Of a stretch of 56,543 nt of DNA, positions 33,072 to 41,863 are shown piece after piece. The notes under the pieces were generated by a model. That model saw only the letters and a list, made by a program, of their open reading frames with translations, was not told where the DNA came from and made no database searches. Position 1 is the first letter of the stretch. Each line of letters starts with the position of its first letter. Source of the DNA: Bacillota bacterium (lineage in GTDB: Bacteria > Bacillota > Clostridia > Lachnospirales > Lachnospiraceae); NCBI GenBank assembly GCA_023436065.1, contig JAEZKU010000039.1, positions 1 through 56,543 on the forward strand, given 5' to 3'. The position numbers and the translations under genes are program-made.

Positions 33072-35489
33072 ATGTCAGAAGAGATAAGAAGCATCAGAAT
33101 ATCAGTAAGAAATCTTGTCGAGTTCATTCTATGCTCCGGAGATCTGGATAATACAAGGACGAGAAGCGAAGCTGACGCCATGCAGGCCGGCAGCAGGCTG
33201 CACCGCAAGCTTCAGAAGCAGATGGGTGCGAATTATACAGTGGAGGTTCCACTTGCCATTACAGTTCCCGTTACCAGGGATGGTATTGATTTCGAGCTTA
33301 CCATCGAGGGAAGAGCGGATGGCATCATCAATAATAATACGATAAAGGAGGACTTCTCTGTTCTGATTTTTGAAGAAGAGGAGGCAAACCCTCCGGAAAT
33401 CATCATAGATGAAATCAAAGGTGTCTATATGGAGCTTTCCCATCTTTCCGCTCCAATTGCAGTACATCGGGCTCAGGTTATGTGCTATGCCTATATCTAT
33501 GCTACGAAATACGAACATAATCGAATTGGTATCAGATTGACTTATTGCAATCTGGAGACCGAGAATATCCGTTATTTTGAAGAGACCTTGACCATAGAGG
33601 AGCTTCGTACCTGGTTCGACCGGCTGATGGAGGAATATGCTAAATGGGCAGTCTGGCAGATCAAGTGGACGGAGAAAAGAAATGCCGCCATAAAAGCAAT
33701 GGATTTTCCTTTCCTGTACAGAGACGGTCAGAAGGATCTGGTTACAGGTGTATATAAGACGATATTGCGTAAGAAGAAACTGTTTATAGAAGCACCGACC
33801 GGAGTCGGAAAAACAATCTCTACTGTATTTCCCTCAGTGAAGGCAATGGGAGAGGGGTTGACAGAGAAGATTTTCTATCTGACAGCCAAGACGATTACAA
33901 GAACGGTTGCAGAGGATACCTTCCGCATTCTAGGTGATAATGGCCTTCACCTTAAGGTGGTGACGATTACTGCCAAGGAAAAGGTATGTATATTGGACAA
34001 ACCCGATTGCAATCCGGGAGCATGTCCCAGAGCAAAGGGGTATTTTGACCGGGTCAATGATGCCGTCTATGATCTGCTGACGCATGAGAATGAAATTACC
34101 AGGGAGGATATTGCTGCCTATGCCGAGAAGCATTGTGTCTGTCCCTTTGAGATGGGGCTGGATGTCACACTGTGGTCCGATGCCATCATCTGCGACTATA
34201 ATTATGTCTTTGACCCCAATGTTTATCTAAGGCGCTTCTTTGCCAATGACAAGCAGAATGACTATGTGTTTCTGGTTGACGAGGCGCATAATCTTGTGGA
34301 TCGTGCAAGGGAGATGTACAGTGCGGTTCTATATAAAGATGATTTTCTTGAAGTGAAGAGGCTGGTCAAGGATAAGAGTGCAAAGCTCACCAGACTTTTA
34401 GAACATTGTAATAACGATCTGCTGAGGCTAAAGCGGGAATGTGACGATTTCGAGGTCCTGGATAATGTGGATGGATTTTGCATACATTTGATGAGTCTGA
34501 TGACGGAGTATGAAATTTTTCTTCAGGAGAGCACTTTTACTGAAGGTAGGGAAGAGGTTGTTGGACTTTATCTGGAAATCAGACATTTTCTAAGCATGTA
34601 TGAGATTCATGATGACAATTATACCATTTACACGGACTATGAAGGGGATCGTTTCAGGCTTAAGCTTCAATGCATGGACCCATCAAGGAATTTGTTGACC
34701 TGTATGGATCGGGGCAGAAGCGCGGTACTGTTTTCAGCGACACTGCTTCCCATTAATTATTATATGGAGCAGCTCGGAGGTGGAAAAGAGGATTATGCGG
34801 TTTACGCTCCCTCCTCCTTTCAGCCGGAGAACCGTCTGATCATGATCGGTAATGATGTCAGCACCAAATACACCAGAAGAAATGAACAGGAATACCGAAG
34901 GATACTTAATTATATTAAGGATTTTACGAGTGTACGAACCGGTAACTATATGGTATTCTTCCCTTCCTACCAGCTGCTTCAGGCAGTCGCGGAGCTGGCC
35001 GGTGAGGAGCTTAATGGGCTGGTGGTACAAAGTACGGGCATGTCGGAAGAAGAGAAGGAGCAATTCTTACAAGCCTTTGTTGATGACCCGGTAAATAGCC
35101 GTATCGGTTTCTGTGTCATGGGCGGTATCTTCAGTGAGGGAATAGATTTAAAGAATGATCGGTTGATTGGTGCTATCATCGTGGGAACAGGACTCCCGAT
35201 GGTATGCAATGAGAAGGAACTATTCAGGGGATACTTTGACGAGAAGAATAACAGTGGTTTTGATTATGCCTATCTGTATTCCGGGATGAATAAGGTACTG
35301 CAGTCTGCGGGAAGGGTAATACGCACCAAGGAGGACAAAGGAGCGATCTTGCTTCTGGATGAGCGGTTCACACAAAAACAGTATTACAATCTCTTCCCAA
35401 GAGAATGGTTCCCGAATGTGACGGTGAATAGCAACACGATGAAGGGTATCTTGGAGGAATTCTGGAACAATGTAAAAGAAGGAGAATAA
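33072..35489 (+). CDS. DinG/XPD-type Fe-S helicase with N-terminal PD-(D/E)XK nuclease-like domain
   Basis: The 805-residue protein has two parts. Residues ~1-200 look like a Cas4/AddB-type nuclease: EGRADGII, then IIIDEIKG (acid-x-Lys) and HRAQVMCYAYIYA (the Q...Y motif). From ~220 comes an SF2 helicase: EAPTGVGKTISTVFPS, a four-Cys Fe-S segment VCILDKPDCNPGAC ... HCVCPFEMG, DEAH box FLVDEAHNL, and GGIFSEGIDLKNDRL plus QSAGRVIRT at the C-terminus. ATG 33072 was chosen over an upstream GTG because AAGGAG is 8 nt away. It is likely a DNA-repair nuclease-helicase. Confidence 0.9.
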   Translation: MSEEIRSIRISVRNLVEFILCSGDLDNTRTRSEADAMQAGSRLHRKLQKQMGANYTVEVPLAITVPVTRDGIDFELTIEGRADGIINNNTIKEDFSVLIFEEEEANPPEIIIDEIKGVYMELSHLSAPIAVHRAQVMCYAYIYATKYEHNRIGIRLTYCNLETENIRYFEETLTIEELRTWFDRLMEEYAKWAVWQIKWTEKRNAAIKAMDFPFLYRDGQKDLVTGVYKTILRKKKLFIEAPTGVGKTISTVFPSVKAMGEGLTEKIFYLTAKTITRTVAEDTFRILGDNGLHLKVVTITAKEKVCILDKPDCNPGACPRAKGYFDRVNDAVYDLLTHENEITREDIAAYAEKHCVCPFEMGLDVTLWSDAIICDYNYVFDPNVYLRRFFANDKQNDYVFLVDEAHNLVDRAREMYSAVLYKDDFLEVKRLVKDKSAKLTRLLEHCNNDLLRLKRECDDFEVLDNVDGFCIHLMSLMTEYEIFLQESTFTEGREEVVGLYLEIRHFLSMYEIHDDNYTIYTDYEGDRFRLKLQCMDPSRNLLTCMDRGRSAVLFSATLLPINYYMEQLGGGKEDYAVYAPSSFQPENRLIMIGNDVSTKYTRRNEQEYRRILNYIKDFTSVRTGNYMVFFPSYQLLQAVAELAGEELNGLVVQSTGMSEEEKEQFLQAFVDDPVNSRIGFCVMGGIFSEGIDLKNDRLIGAIIVGTGLPMVCNEKELFRGYFDEKNNSGFDYAYLYSGMNKVLQSAGRVIRTKEDKGAILLLDERFTQKQYYNLFPREWFPNVTVNSNTMKGILEEFWNNVKEGE

Positions 35490-35517
35490 AGATACTCCTG
35501 TAAACAGTAATAAAATA

Positions 35518-35563
35518 AAGGTAAGAATAATATGGGATGCATATTATTCTTACCTTTATTTTT
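35518..35563. terminator. Terminator between convergent genes
   Basis: Perfect 18-bp arms AAAGGTAAGAATAATATG (35518-35535) and CATATTATTCTTACCTTT (35540-35557) followed by ATTTTT. Confidence 0.88.
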
Positions 35564-35606
35564 GCAGGTGTTTTACAATATTATTCAACTTCTTTTTTAT
35601 GTATCT

Positions 35607-36488
35607 CTAGAAATGAATCCTACTGTTCGAGAAGGGATAATCGGAGTCTTTGGAGAGAAAATCCCTGCCTGTAATAGCTCTGACAATCAGGTTGCATAAG
35701 TAGAACAATAAGGAACCTAAGATACCGCCGATCAGTGCATATACGATATCATCAATATCGAAACGGCTGGGTATAAAAATATATTGGAATATCTCAATCA
35801 GTAATGGCAAAACAAGGAGCGCTACAAACCGGGAAGGTCTCCCCTGCCTTCGAAGAAGGAAGGTCATCTGGTAACCATACGGAAGGTATAGAAAAACTCT
35901 GCAAGCCAGGTAAATTATAATATCACCTAAGGACAACAGGCCATAAAGATAATCCTCGATTTGAATCGTGATGGCCTCGAAGGGAATGATATTGGCATAA
36001 TTCAGACTTCCGGTATAAGCCCAGGGGAAAGCCGTTGTAACGAAGGAACCGAAAAGTATGATCCCGATATAGATCATGAAGAACAGTAAGCTGTCATTTC
36101 TATAAAAAGTGCGGTAATCCTCGAACCTTGTTCCATAATCAAGCATATTTCGTAGAAAACAATGAATACAGGGTATTAACCAATTGATTAAGATAATACC
36201 TAACATTCCTCCGGTATAGGGAAGGAAGGATCCACCCTTTCCGAGGTAAGATAACGAAATAATGACCGCGCTGATGAATAAAATCAGGATGGAATAGTTA
36301 AAGCAGGCTTCATAGGTGGAGGTTTGTTCCTGAAGTATGTGGCAGCTTATGATGCACAGGAGAATGGATATACCCCAGATGATATAAATAGCTGCAAAAA
36401 AGTAATATACTGCAAACTGAACTATAATCGTGATGATACTCAATAAAATGATTAATGAAGAATCCTGGACATGCGTCCGTCGTAGCAT
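35607..36488 (-). CDS. VanZ-family membrane protein
   Basis: The 293-residue protein has about eight hydrophobic helices. The C-terminal ~110 residues match the VanZ pattern: FLPYGYQMTFLLRR, then LLPLLIEIFQYIFIPSRFDIDDIVYALIGGILGSLLF (key part IEIFQYIF...DIDDI). VanZ relatives occur widely and only a few influence glycopeptide resistance, so no resistance role is implied. It lies 18 nt behind the lipid-kinase gene on the same strand, which makes an envelope-lipid or cell-wall connection plausible. Confidence 0.85.
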   Translation of the reverse strand: MLRRTHVQDSSLIILLSIITIIVQFAVYYFFAAIYIIWGISILLCIISCHILQEQTSTYEACFNYSILILFISAVIISLSYLGKGGSFLPYTGGMLGIILINWLIPCIHCFLRNMLDYGTRFEDYRTFYRNDSLLFFMIYIGIILFGSFVTTAFPWAYTGSLNYANIIPFEAITIQIEDYLYGLLSLGDIIIYLACRVFLYLPYGYQMTFLLRRQGRPSRFVALLVLPLLIEIFQYIFIPSRFDIDDIVYALIGGILGSLLFYLCNLIVRAITGRDFLSKDSDYPFSNSRIHF

Positions 36489-36506
36489 CGCTAACGCCTA
36501 CTTTCG

Positions 36507-37433
36507 TTATAGAATCATTCGTATCTTTCCGGGAATACAGTTAACCTTTATGTGAGAGCTTAATGCAGGGACTTCGCCATCTGTATGAACTGCGGTATCC
36601 ATATCTGTCTGTATTTCTATTTCCGAGCAATGGAAGGTCTCCACGCCTTTATATTTAATGTGCTTTCCTGTGAAAATGGTCGGCAGCAGAACGAATATCT
36701 TTGCTTTGCTTAATCCGTGTACCAAAGTGATGCTCAGCTTTCCGTCAGTAGGATCGGCATGAGGGGCCATATATAAACCGCCACCTTCAAATTTATGAAT
36801 CATATTGGATACAAGCAAGACATTATGATAGGTGCCTCTTTCCACACCGTCCACGGTAACCGTTGCAGACATCTTAGGAGAGTTGATGACCTGCTTGATT
36901 GCGATGGCTATATATACAAACTTCCCGGCACCAAATCTGTTTAAGCTTTTCTTTAGAGGAGATTCCTGAACCTCATAGCAGACACAGGCATCATAACCCA
37001 TACCGCTGGAGCAGGTGAATTTTCTCGGTGTATGTGAGCTGTCGGGAAAAGTGATGCATCCATGATCCAGATACTTGAATTTAGTCGGGTTCAAGATATG
37101 GGATAAAGCTTCTTGAGGATCCTTAGGAATATTCAGGCTTCTTGCAAGATCATTGCTGGAACCGGAAGGGATATATCCAAGCAAAACCTCATCATAGTTA
37201 TCGATACCATTGATTACCTCGTTGACAGTTCCATCACCGCCGAGGATTACGATATTCTTAATGCCGGAATTCTCGCTGCATATTGTCCTGGCTAATTCGG
37301 TAGCATGTCCTGAATATTCAGTAAAGACTGCTTTATATTCTATCTTCTGCTTTTCGAGTTCATCCTTAACAACCCACCAGAAACGAATACCTCTGCCAGA
37401 GCTTGATTTAGGGTTTATGATAAAAAAATACAT
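36507..37433 (-). CDS. Diacylglycerol/lipid kinase family protein (YegS/BmrU)
   Basis: The 308-residue protein has the DAGK catalytic signature LGGDGTVNEVINGID near residues 62-76, with IPSGSSNDLARSLNIP after it, and starts FFIINPKSSSGRG, the typical nucleotide-binding strand. The family phosphorylates diacylglycerol or other membrane lipids at the inner face of the membrane, recycling DAG from lipoteichoic acid synthesis in Firmicutes. The exact lipid is not evident. It is the first gene of a two-gene minus-strand unit with VanZ and divergent from cotJABC. Confidence 0.9.
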   Translation of the reverse strand: MYFFIINPKSSSGRGIRFWWVVKDELEKQKIEYKAVFTEYSGHATELARTICSENSGIKNIVILGGDGTVNEVINGIDNYDEVLLGYIPSGSSNDLARSLNIPKDPQEALSHILNPTKFKYLDHGCITFPDSSHTPRKFTCSSGMGYDACVCYEVQESPLKKSLNRFGAGKFVYIAIAIKQVINSPKMSATVTVDGVERGTYHNVLLVSNMIHKFEGGGLYMAPHADPTDGKLSITLVHGLSKAKIFVLLPTIFTGKHIKYKGVETFHCSEIEIQTDMDTAVHTDGEVPALSSHIKVNCIPGKIRMIL

Positions 37434-37663
37434 AATAGGTTTCTCCTTCTTCGATCCTGTCCCATATTAGATCGTGCCAGTATAAATAAAATATATAGTA
37501 AAAGGACATCATTGTCAATGTTTTGCGGATTTATCTTGACGTTATCATTCTGCTGTCAGATACAGGCACAGAATTGTCCCTCCTTCATAATATGTATAGA
37601 ACAACAATTGGTTAGCATGTTGCTCGCTGATGATTGATGCAATTCGAAAGGAGAGACAGTTTT

Positions 37664-37954
37664 ATGGATAGACGGATGTATCGCGGTATGACAGGAAGAG
37701 ATAACGGCTATCGCCGTGGCACTTCACCATACAGGACACCGGAGCCGATGCGCCATGACGGTGTCTGCGGATATACCCCGGATGATTCCTGCGAAAGAGA
37801 AAAATATGAGGATTTTGATCGCTTTCCTCTTGCTATGAGCTATGTTCCCTGGCAGTGCTTCAGAAATCTATATGAAAATGAATTTGTGGCTTTAGCGAAT
37901 GGAACACTCTTTAAGGAGCTTGACCTAAAATGGTATGGAAGGGGATGCAAATAG
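37664..37954 (+). CDS. cotJA: Spore coat-associated protein CotJA
   Basis: CotJA belongs to the inner spore coat. The C-terminal half is conserved: LAMSYVPWQCFRNLYENEFVALANGTLFKELDLKWYG (key part MSYVPWQ...GTLF.ELDL). The N-terminus is Arg/Gly/Tyr-rich. The frame is open from 37634, but ATG 37664 (MDRRMYRG) has AAAGGAGA at a good distance, giving 96 residues. It overlaps or abuts cotJB (start at 37955), and cotJC follows, the canonical operon transcribed in the mother cell during sporulation. Confidence 0.92.
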   Translation: MDRRMYRGMTGRDNGYRRGTSPYRTPEPMRHDGVCGYTPDDSCEREKYEDFDRFPLAMSYVPWQCFRNLYENEFVALANGTLFKELDLKWYGRGCK

Positions 37955-38212
37955 ATGGACGGAAATAACAGAGAAAAATTATTTGCATGTATCGAGGCTA
38001 CCAGCTTTGTCTGCGATGAATTGAGGCTATTCCTGGATACACATCCGACCGACAGAGCAGCTCTGGATTATTGGAACAAGGTATCTAAGGTAAGAAATGA
38101 AGCCGTTAATGAGTATACCAGATGCTATGGCCCGATCGAGTCTTATCGTGTAGAAGTTGACGACAGATGGGCATGGGTGGAAGATCCCTGGCCGTGGGAA
38201 GGAAGGTGCTAG
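37955..38212 (+). CDS. cotJB: Spore coat protein CotJB
   Basis: The 85-residue protein has the CotJB pattern: CDELRLFLDTHPTDRAALDYW near residues 20-40, NEYTRCYGPI and the ending WAWVEDPWPWEGRC. It starts directly after the cotJA stop codon, with GGAAGGGG in the end of cotJA as its ribosome-binding site. It is needed with CotJA and CotJC in the coat of the developing spore; its molecular role is not known. Confidence 0.93.
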   Translation: MDGNNREKLFACIEATSFVCDELRLFLDTHPTDRAALDYWNKVSKVRNEAVNEYTRCYGPIESYRVEVDDRWAWVEDPWPWEGRC

Positions 38213-38215
38213 TGT

Positions 38216-38824
38216 ATGTGGAGTTATGAGAAAAGATTACAGCATCCTGTAAATATCGCGGAAAAAAATCCGAGATTGGCACAGGTTATCATTAGTCAAT
38301 TTGGTGGCCCCGACGGTGAACTGGCAGCCTCCATGCGTTATCTTTCCCAACGCTATACCATGCCGAACCGGAAAATAGCCGGTTTATTAACGGACATCGG
38401 TACCGAGGAATTAGCGCATATGGAGATGGTAAGTGCCATCGTTCATCAGTTAACTAGAGACTTAACACCTGAGCAAATTATGGAGGGCGGCTTCGAGAAG
38501 TATTATGTTGACCATACCTTGGGCTTATGGCCTCAGTCAGCCGGTGGTGTTCCGTTTACCTCAACCTTCTTCCAGAGTAAGGGTGACCCGATTACTGACC
38601 TGGTAGAAGATATGGCAGCAGAACAGAAAGCCAGAACCACCTATGACAACATTCTCCGTCTGGTTCATGACCATGATGTATGTGACCCGATCAAATTCCT
38701 TCGGGCAAGAGAAATCGTGCATTTCCAGAGATTTGGTGAAGCCTTAAGAATGATCACCGACGAGTTCGAAACTAAAAACTTCTATGCAGTAAACCTCGCC
38801 TTTCCTGCAGATTTTATGAAGTAA
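38216..38824 (+). CDS. cotJC: Spore coat protein CotJC, manganese-catalase family
   Basis: CotJC is a manganese-catalase-fold protein of the spore coat. At 202 residues, it has the four-helix carboxylate pattern: GGPDGELAASMRYLSQRY (first Glu), GTEELAHMEMVSAIVHQL (ExxH), DLVEDMAAEQKARTTYDNIL (Glu) and AREIVHFQRFGEAL (ExxxH). It may detoxify hydrogen peroxide in or on the spore. The gene begins three nt after cotJB and is followed by a terminator. Confidence 0.95.
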   Translation: MWSYEKRLQHPVNIAEKNPRLAQVIISQFGGPDGELAASMRYLSQRYTMPNRKIAGLLTDIGTEELAHMEMVSAIVHQLTRDLTPEQIMEGGFEKYYVDHTLGLWPQSAGGVPFTSTFFQSKGDPITDLVEDMAAEQKARTTYDNILRLVHDHDVCDPIKFLRAREIVHFQRFGEALRMITDEFETKNFYAVNLAFPADFMK

Positions 38825-38842
38825 AATGTAAATCCTTCATGA

Positions 38843-38893
38843 AAGCCATTACATTATTTATGACAATCAGTCCTAATAATGTAATGGCTTTTT
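38843..38893 (+). terminator. Rho-independent terminator of cotJABC
   Basis: Perfect 16-bp arms AAGCCATTACATTATT (38843-38858) and AATAATGTAATGGCTT (38875-38890), followed by TTT. Confidence 0.92.
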
Positions 38894-38935
38894 GCAGAGT
38901 AATCTTTTATCTGGGTATGAATTCGCACTATTTTG

Positions 38936-38964
38936 TTGAATGTTGTATTATTTTTTGGTATAAT
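38936..38964 (+). promoter_or_regulatory. Promoter ahead of a truncated gene
   Basis: TTGAAT (38936-38941), 17-bp spacer, TATAAT (38959-38964). The reading frame it would serve has no usable start. Confidence 0.55.
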
Positions 38965-39644
38965 TTACATATATCTGCAAGTGGCTTCAATGGCTTCTGA
39001 GCCTCATCACGCTTTCTGTTGACATATATGGCTTTGAAGAAATAGCCGGATGGCGGGAATCTGTAAAACCTGAGGTATATATCCTTAATAGTAATAAAAA
39101 GTCTGTACTTAAAGCAATTAAAAAGGATTATCTTGTAGAGGAACCATATTCCTATTTTTTGAAAAAAGGCTCCTATTATGTTAAAGTAGTAGGTCCGGCT
39201 GGTTACTTATCTCTCGAGTATAATGCTGATAGTTTGAAAAACGTTTCAAAACTGGCAACCAGCAAGAGCAAAGCGAAATTAGTGAAGTATCAGGATGAAA
39301 GCATTTTCGCAGCTACGAATAACAATAAGAAGGATACCTTTTGGTTTAAGATAAAGACATCGGAAAAAGATGTTCGATATGAGTTTGAATTCTTAACAAC
39401 GAACCACTCTAAACTACGAATTACGTTATATGATAGTAAAGGTAAAAAAATTGCAACTGATAATGTACGTCCATTAGAACCGGGAGATTTTGACTACGAA
39501 TATTATGGTAATTATGACAAAGAATTTGGTTTTACTGCATATTTTCAAAGTAATGCATACAAAGGTCCCGATTATCCATATGGTACATACTATGTTAAAG
39601 TCGAAGAGTTAAATAAAGACTGCAATTGGGCGTTTAGGCAGTAA
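38964..39644 (+). pseudogene. 5'-truncated secreted-protein remnant
   Basis: An uninterrupted reading frame runs from a stop at 38961-38963 (inside the -10 box) to TAA at 39642-39644, but contains no ATG or GTG and no signal peptide; the only initiation-capable codon in the first 65 codons is TTG 39159, which has no ribosome-binding site. The product shows beta-sandwich text (YFLKKGSYYVKVVGPAGYLSLEY, RITLYDSKGKKIATDN, YPYGTYYVKVEEL, residues written in part) reminiscent of pre-peptidase C-terminal domains of extracellular proteins. The 5' part, including the secretion signal, appears to be lost. The next gene has a similar flavour. Confidence 0.6.
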
Positions 39645-39708
39645 TGATTACCGATGAGTTTTATACGCTTTTAAGCGATAAATAATAAAAGACAAAGGAG
39701 AATGCAAC

Positions 39709-40290
39709 ATGAAAAAAAGTATTTTAGCAGTATTATTAACACTAGTTATGATATTCTCCATAACTACACCGGTATTCGCAGCTACGAAGACCAGCACAAA
39801 AACGATAACTTTTAATTCGTATGAAACAAGCAGTCAAAGATACCAAATGCCTGCAACTGTGAAAATTACCAATGTAATCTCACAGAAAACGAAGGATTAC
39901 TCTACCTATCTGAGTGATGATAAGGTAACCATATCCGGGAAAAAGAGTAAGGTAATTACTTGCAAGGCACCGGTAACGATTACCCTTAAACCGAATAAGG
40001 GTGAGGAACAGACAGGAGTTCAATCATTCATGTTATCCTATGACTCGAAAAAGATTTCAACAAAGTCAGTAAAACAGATCTTCAAGTATTATACCTACGA
40101 CATTCGTACATTAGAATTTGATTTTTCAAAGAAATATGATACTACGGACCACCTTGAGTTTATCGGCTACGCTGATGGAAGCTCTTATAAGCTTACAAAG
40201 GCAGGTACCTATGTACTCAATGTCAGACCTCTGTCAGGTGTTGACGATTCAGATCTGACACTCACACCTGTATTCATTGTGGTAAAGTAA
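39709..40290 (+). CDS. Secreted protein, unknown function
   Basis: A clear signal peptide (MKKSILAVLLTLVMIFSITT, cleavage likely after PVFA at residue 24) precedes ~170 residues of Lys/Thr/Ser-rich sequence with predicted beta strands. KAGTYVLNVRPLSG near the C-terminus resembles the closing strand of PPC-like domains, as in the remnant upstream, so the two may be relics of one expanded family. No catalytic motif is visible. Start fixed by AAAGGAGAATGCAAC. A terminator follows. Confidence 0.75.
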   Translation: MKKSILAVLLTLVMIFSITTPVFAATKTSTKTITFNSYETSSQRYQMPATVKITNVISQKTKDYSTYLSDDKVTISGKKSKVITCKAPVTITLKPNKGEEQTGVQSFMLSYDSKKISTKSVKQIFKYYTYDIRTLEFDFSKKYDTTDHLEFIGYADGSSYKLTKAGTYVLNVRPLSGVDDSDLTLTPVFIVVK

Positions 40291-40341
40291 TACGAAGCAT
40301 GTTATTTGTCTGATAAGAGAATTTTATAGCATATGACAGGG

Positions 40342-40376
40342 AAACCCTCAGAAGCAAAACGCATCTGAGGGTTTAT
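40342..40376. terminator. Terminator after the secreted protein gene
   Basis: Arms AAACCCTCAGA (40342-40352) and TCTGAGGGTTT (40364-40374), symmetrical for either direction. Confidence 0.82.
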
Positions 40377-40387
40377 AAATTTTCTGG

Positions 40388-40416
40388 TTGACAAATGCTG
40401 CCTTAGGTATTATTAT
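40388..40416 (+). promoter_or_regulatory. Promoter of the trpXYZ leader
   Basis: TTGACA (40388-40393), 17-bp spacer, TATTAT (40411-40416). Confidence 0.7.
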
Positions 40417-40436
40417 TTAATACATTAATAAGCTAA

Positions 40437-40708
40437 ACCGTTGAGAAAGAGGAGTAAGCTTAAGTACGACATAACAGAGAGTCGCAGTTGGTGGAATGCG
40501 ATATGGAGTCTTTTGCTGAATGGGCTTTTGAGGGCAACCCGAACTAATAGTAGGCGTTGACGGAGACCATAACCGTTATTCATATGGCATATATTGTTCG
40601 ATATATGAAGGCAGAGGAGGGCAATTGAAAAAGTAATTTCATTGCCAATTTGAGTGGTACCGCGGAGTGAATTCGTCTCAAGTATAATAATATACTTGGG
40701 ACTTTTTT
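40437..40708 (+). promoter_or_regulatory. Tryptophan T-box riboswitch (trpXYZ leader)
   Basis: Canonical T-box order: AACCGTTGAGAAAGAGGAGTAAGC, Stem I with AGAGAGTCGCAGTTGGTGGAA (parts), then GCTGAA-TGG-GCTTTTGAG with specifier codon TGG (Trp) at 40521-40523, AGTAGGCGTTGACGG, the T-box TGGTACCGCGG (40655-40665) and the terminator GTCTCAAGTATA/TATACTTGGGAC (40675-40702) followed by TTTTTT. Uncharged tRNA-Trp would stabilise the antiterminator and switch on the downstream transporter. The specifier agrees with the predicted function of the downstream genes. Confidence 0.95.
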
Positions 40709-40754
40709 ATTGCTTGCCTTTCGCCATGGCGACAACGAACGAAAATTATATTTT

Positions 40755-40828
40755 AAATTTTTAATTTATGAGGGAGGATAAATCCTCCCAAAAGCAAACA
40801 ACAAAATTTTTAATTTATGAGGGAGGAT
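40755..40828 (+). repeat. Duplicated 25-bp segment containing the trpX ribosome-binding site
   Basis: A 25-bp sequence ending GAGGGAGGAT occurs exactly at 40755-40779 and 40804-40828. The second copy supplies the trpX Shine-Dalgarno. Right after the first copy lies ATCCTCCC (40782-40789), complementary to GGGAGGAT of both copies, so either SD could be masked. A 22-codon frame (ATG 40768 to TGA 40834-40836) has its stop overlapping the trpX ATG, but no SD of its own. Confidence 0.8.
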
Positions 40829-40832
40829 TATT

Positions 40833-41828
40833 ATGAAAAAATTAATTGCAGTTATTTTAGTAGCGGTTATGGCTATGGGCACCCTGGTTGGATGCGGTGC
40901 GAAGGACAATGGTAAGGTTACGATCGGTATCGGACAGTTTGCAGAGCATGCATCTCTGGATAACTGTAAGGAAGGCTTCTTGGCCGGACTTGCGGATGCA
41001 GGTTATAAAGAAGGGGAGAACCTGGAGGTAATATTTGAAAATGCACAGGCAGACGGCGGTACAGCTTCTCAGATAGCTACGAACTTTGTCTCCAATAAGG
41101 TGGATCTGATCTGCGCAATCGCTACTCCGATGGCACAGAGCGCATTCGGAGCAGCCAAGGATGCGAATATCCCGGTTATCTTCACCGCAGTAACTGATCC
41201 GATTGCAGCAGAGCTTGCTAAGGCAGATGGCACACCCAACGGTAATACGACCGGTACCAGCGATAAGCTTCCGGTTCAGAAGCAGCTTGAGATGATCCGT
41301 GCAATTCTTCCTGATGCAAAATCCATCGGTATCATCTACTGCACCAGTGAAGTGAATTCCGTATCAGCAATTGAAGAATATAAGGCTGCTGCAGGCACTT
41401 ATGGCTTTGAGATTGTAGAAAGCGGTATCGCTACGACAGCGGATATTCCTTTGGCAGCAGATAATTTATTAGAAAAGGTTGACTGTATCAACAATTTGAC
41501 AGATAATACCGTTGTAAGCTCTCTTCCGGTTATCTTAGAAAAGGCAGCAGCTAAGAAGATTCCTGTCTTCGGCAGTGAGGTGGAACAGGTGAAGATCGGC
41601 TGTCTTGCAACTGTAGGTTTGGATTATTTTGATCTTGGAAAGCAGACCGGAGCGATGGCTGCACAGGTGTTAAAGGGCGAGAAGAAGGCAAGTGAGATTA
41701 ACTTCCAGGTAATTGAAGAGGCTTCCTTCTATGGCAATAATGCAGTTGCAGCAAATCTTGGTATCACTCTTCCTCAGGATCTGGTAAGCAGTGCGAAGGA
41801 AATGTTTAGCGAGATTGCAGCAGAGTAA
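40833..41828 (+). CDS. trpX: Tryptophan ABC transporter substrate-binding lipoprotein (TrpX-like)
   Basis: A lipoprotein signal (MKKLIAVILVAVMAMGTLVG, lipobox LVGC with Cys21) precedes a 310-residue type B periplasmic-binding fold. The remainder, IGIGQFAEHASLDNCKEGFL, EGENLEVIFENAQ and PVIFTAVTDPIAAELAK, matches the COG2984 family. Members linked to Trp T-boxes are named TrpX. The protein would capture Trp (or a precursor) outside the membrane and pass it to TrpY/TrpZ. It is the first gene of trpXYZ, controlled by the T-box ahead of it. Confidence 0.88.
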   Translation: MKKLIAVILVAVMAMGTLVGCGAKDNGKVTIGIGQFAEHASLDNCKEGFLAGLADAGYKEGENLEVIFENAQADGGTASQIATNFVSNKVDLICAIATPMAQSAFGAAKDANIPVIFTAVTDPIAAELAKADGTPNGNTTGTSDKLPVQKQLEMIRAILPDAKSIGIIYCTSEVNSVSAIEEYKAAAGTYGFEIVESGIATTADIPLAADNLLEKVDCINNLTDNTVVSSLPVILEKAAAKKIPVFGSEVEQVKIGCLATVGLDYFDLGKQTGAMAAQVLKGEKKASEINFQVIEEASFYGNNAVAANLGITLPQDLVSSAKEMFSEIAAE

Positions 41829-41863
41829 AGATAGGTTAATAAAATGATTTTTGGAGGTAGGAC

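Noticed and set aside
35607..36488. VanZ protein as part of a glycopeptide-resistance cluster
   Set aside because: No vanH/A/X or vanRS genes are present; VanZ-domain proteins are common in Firmicutes without resistance.
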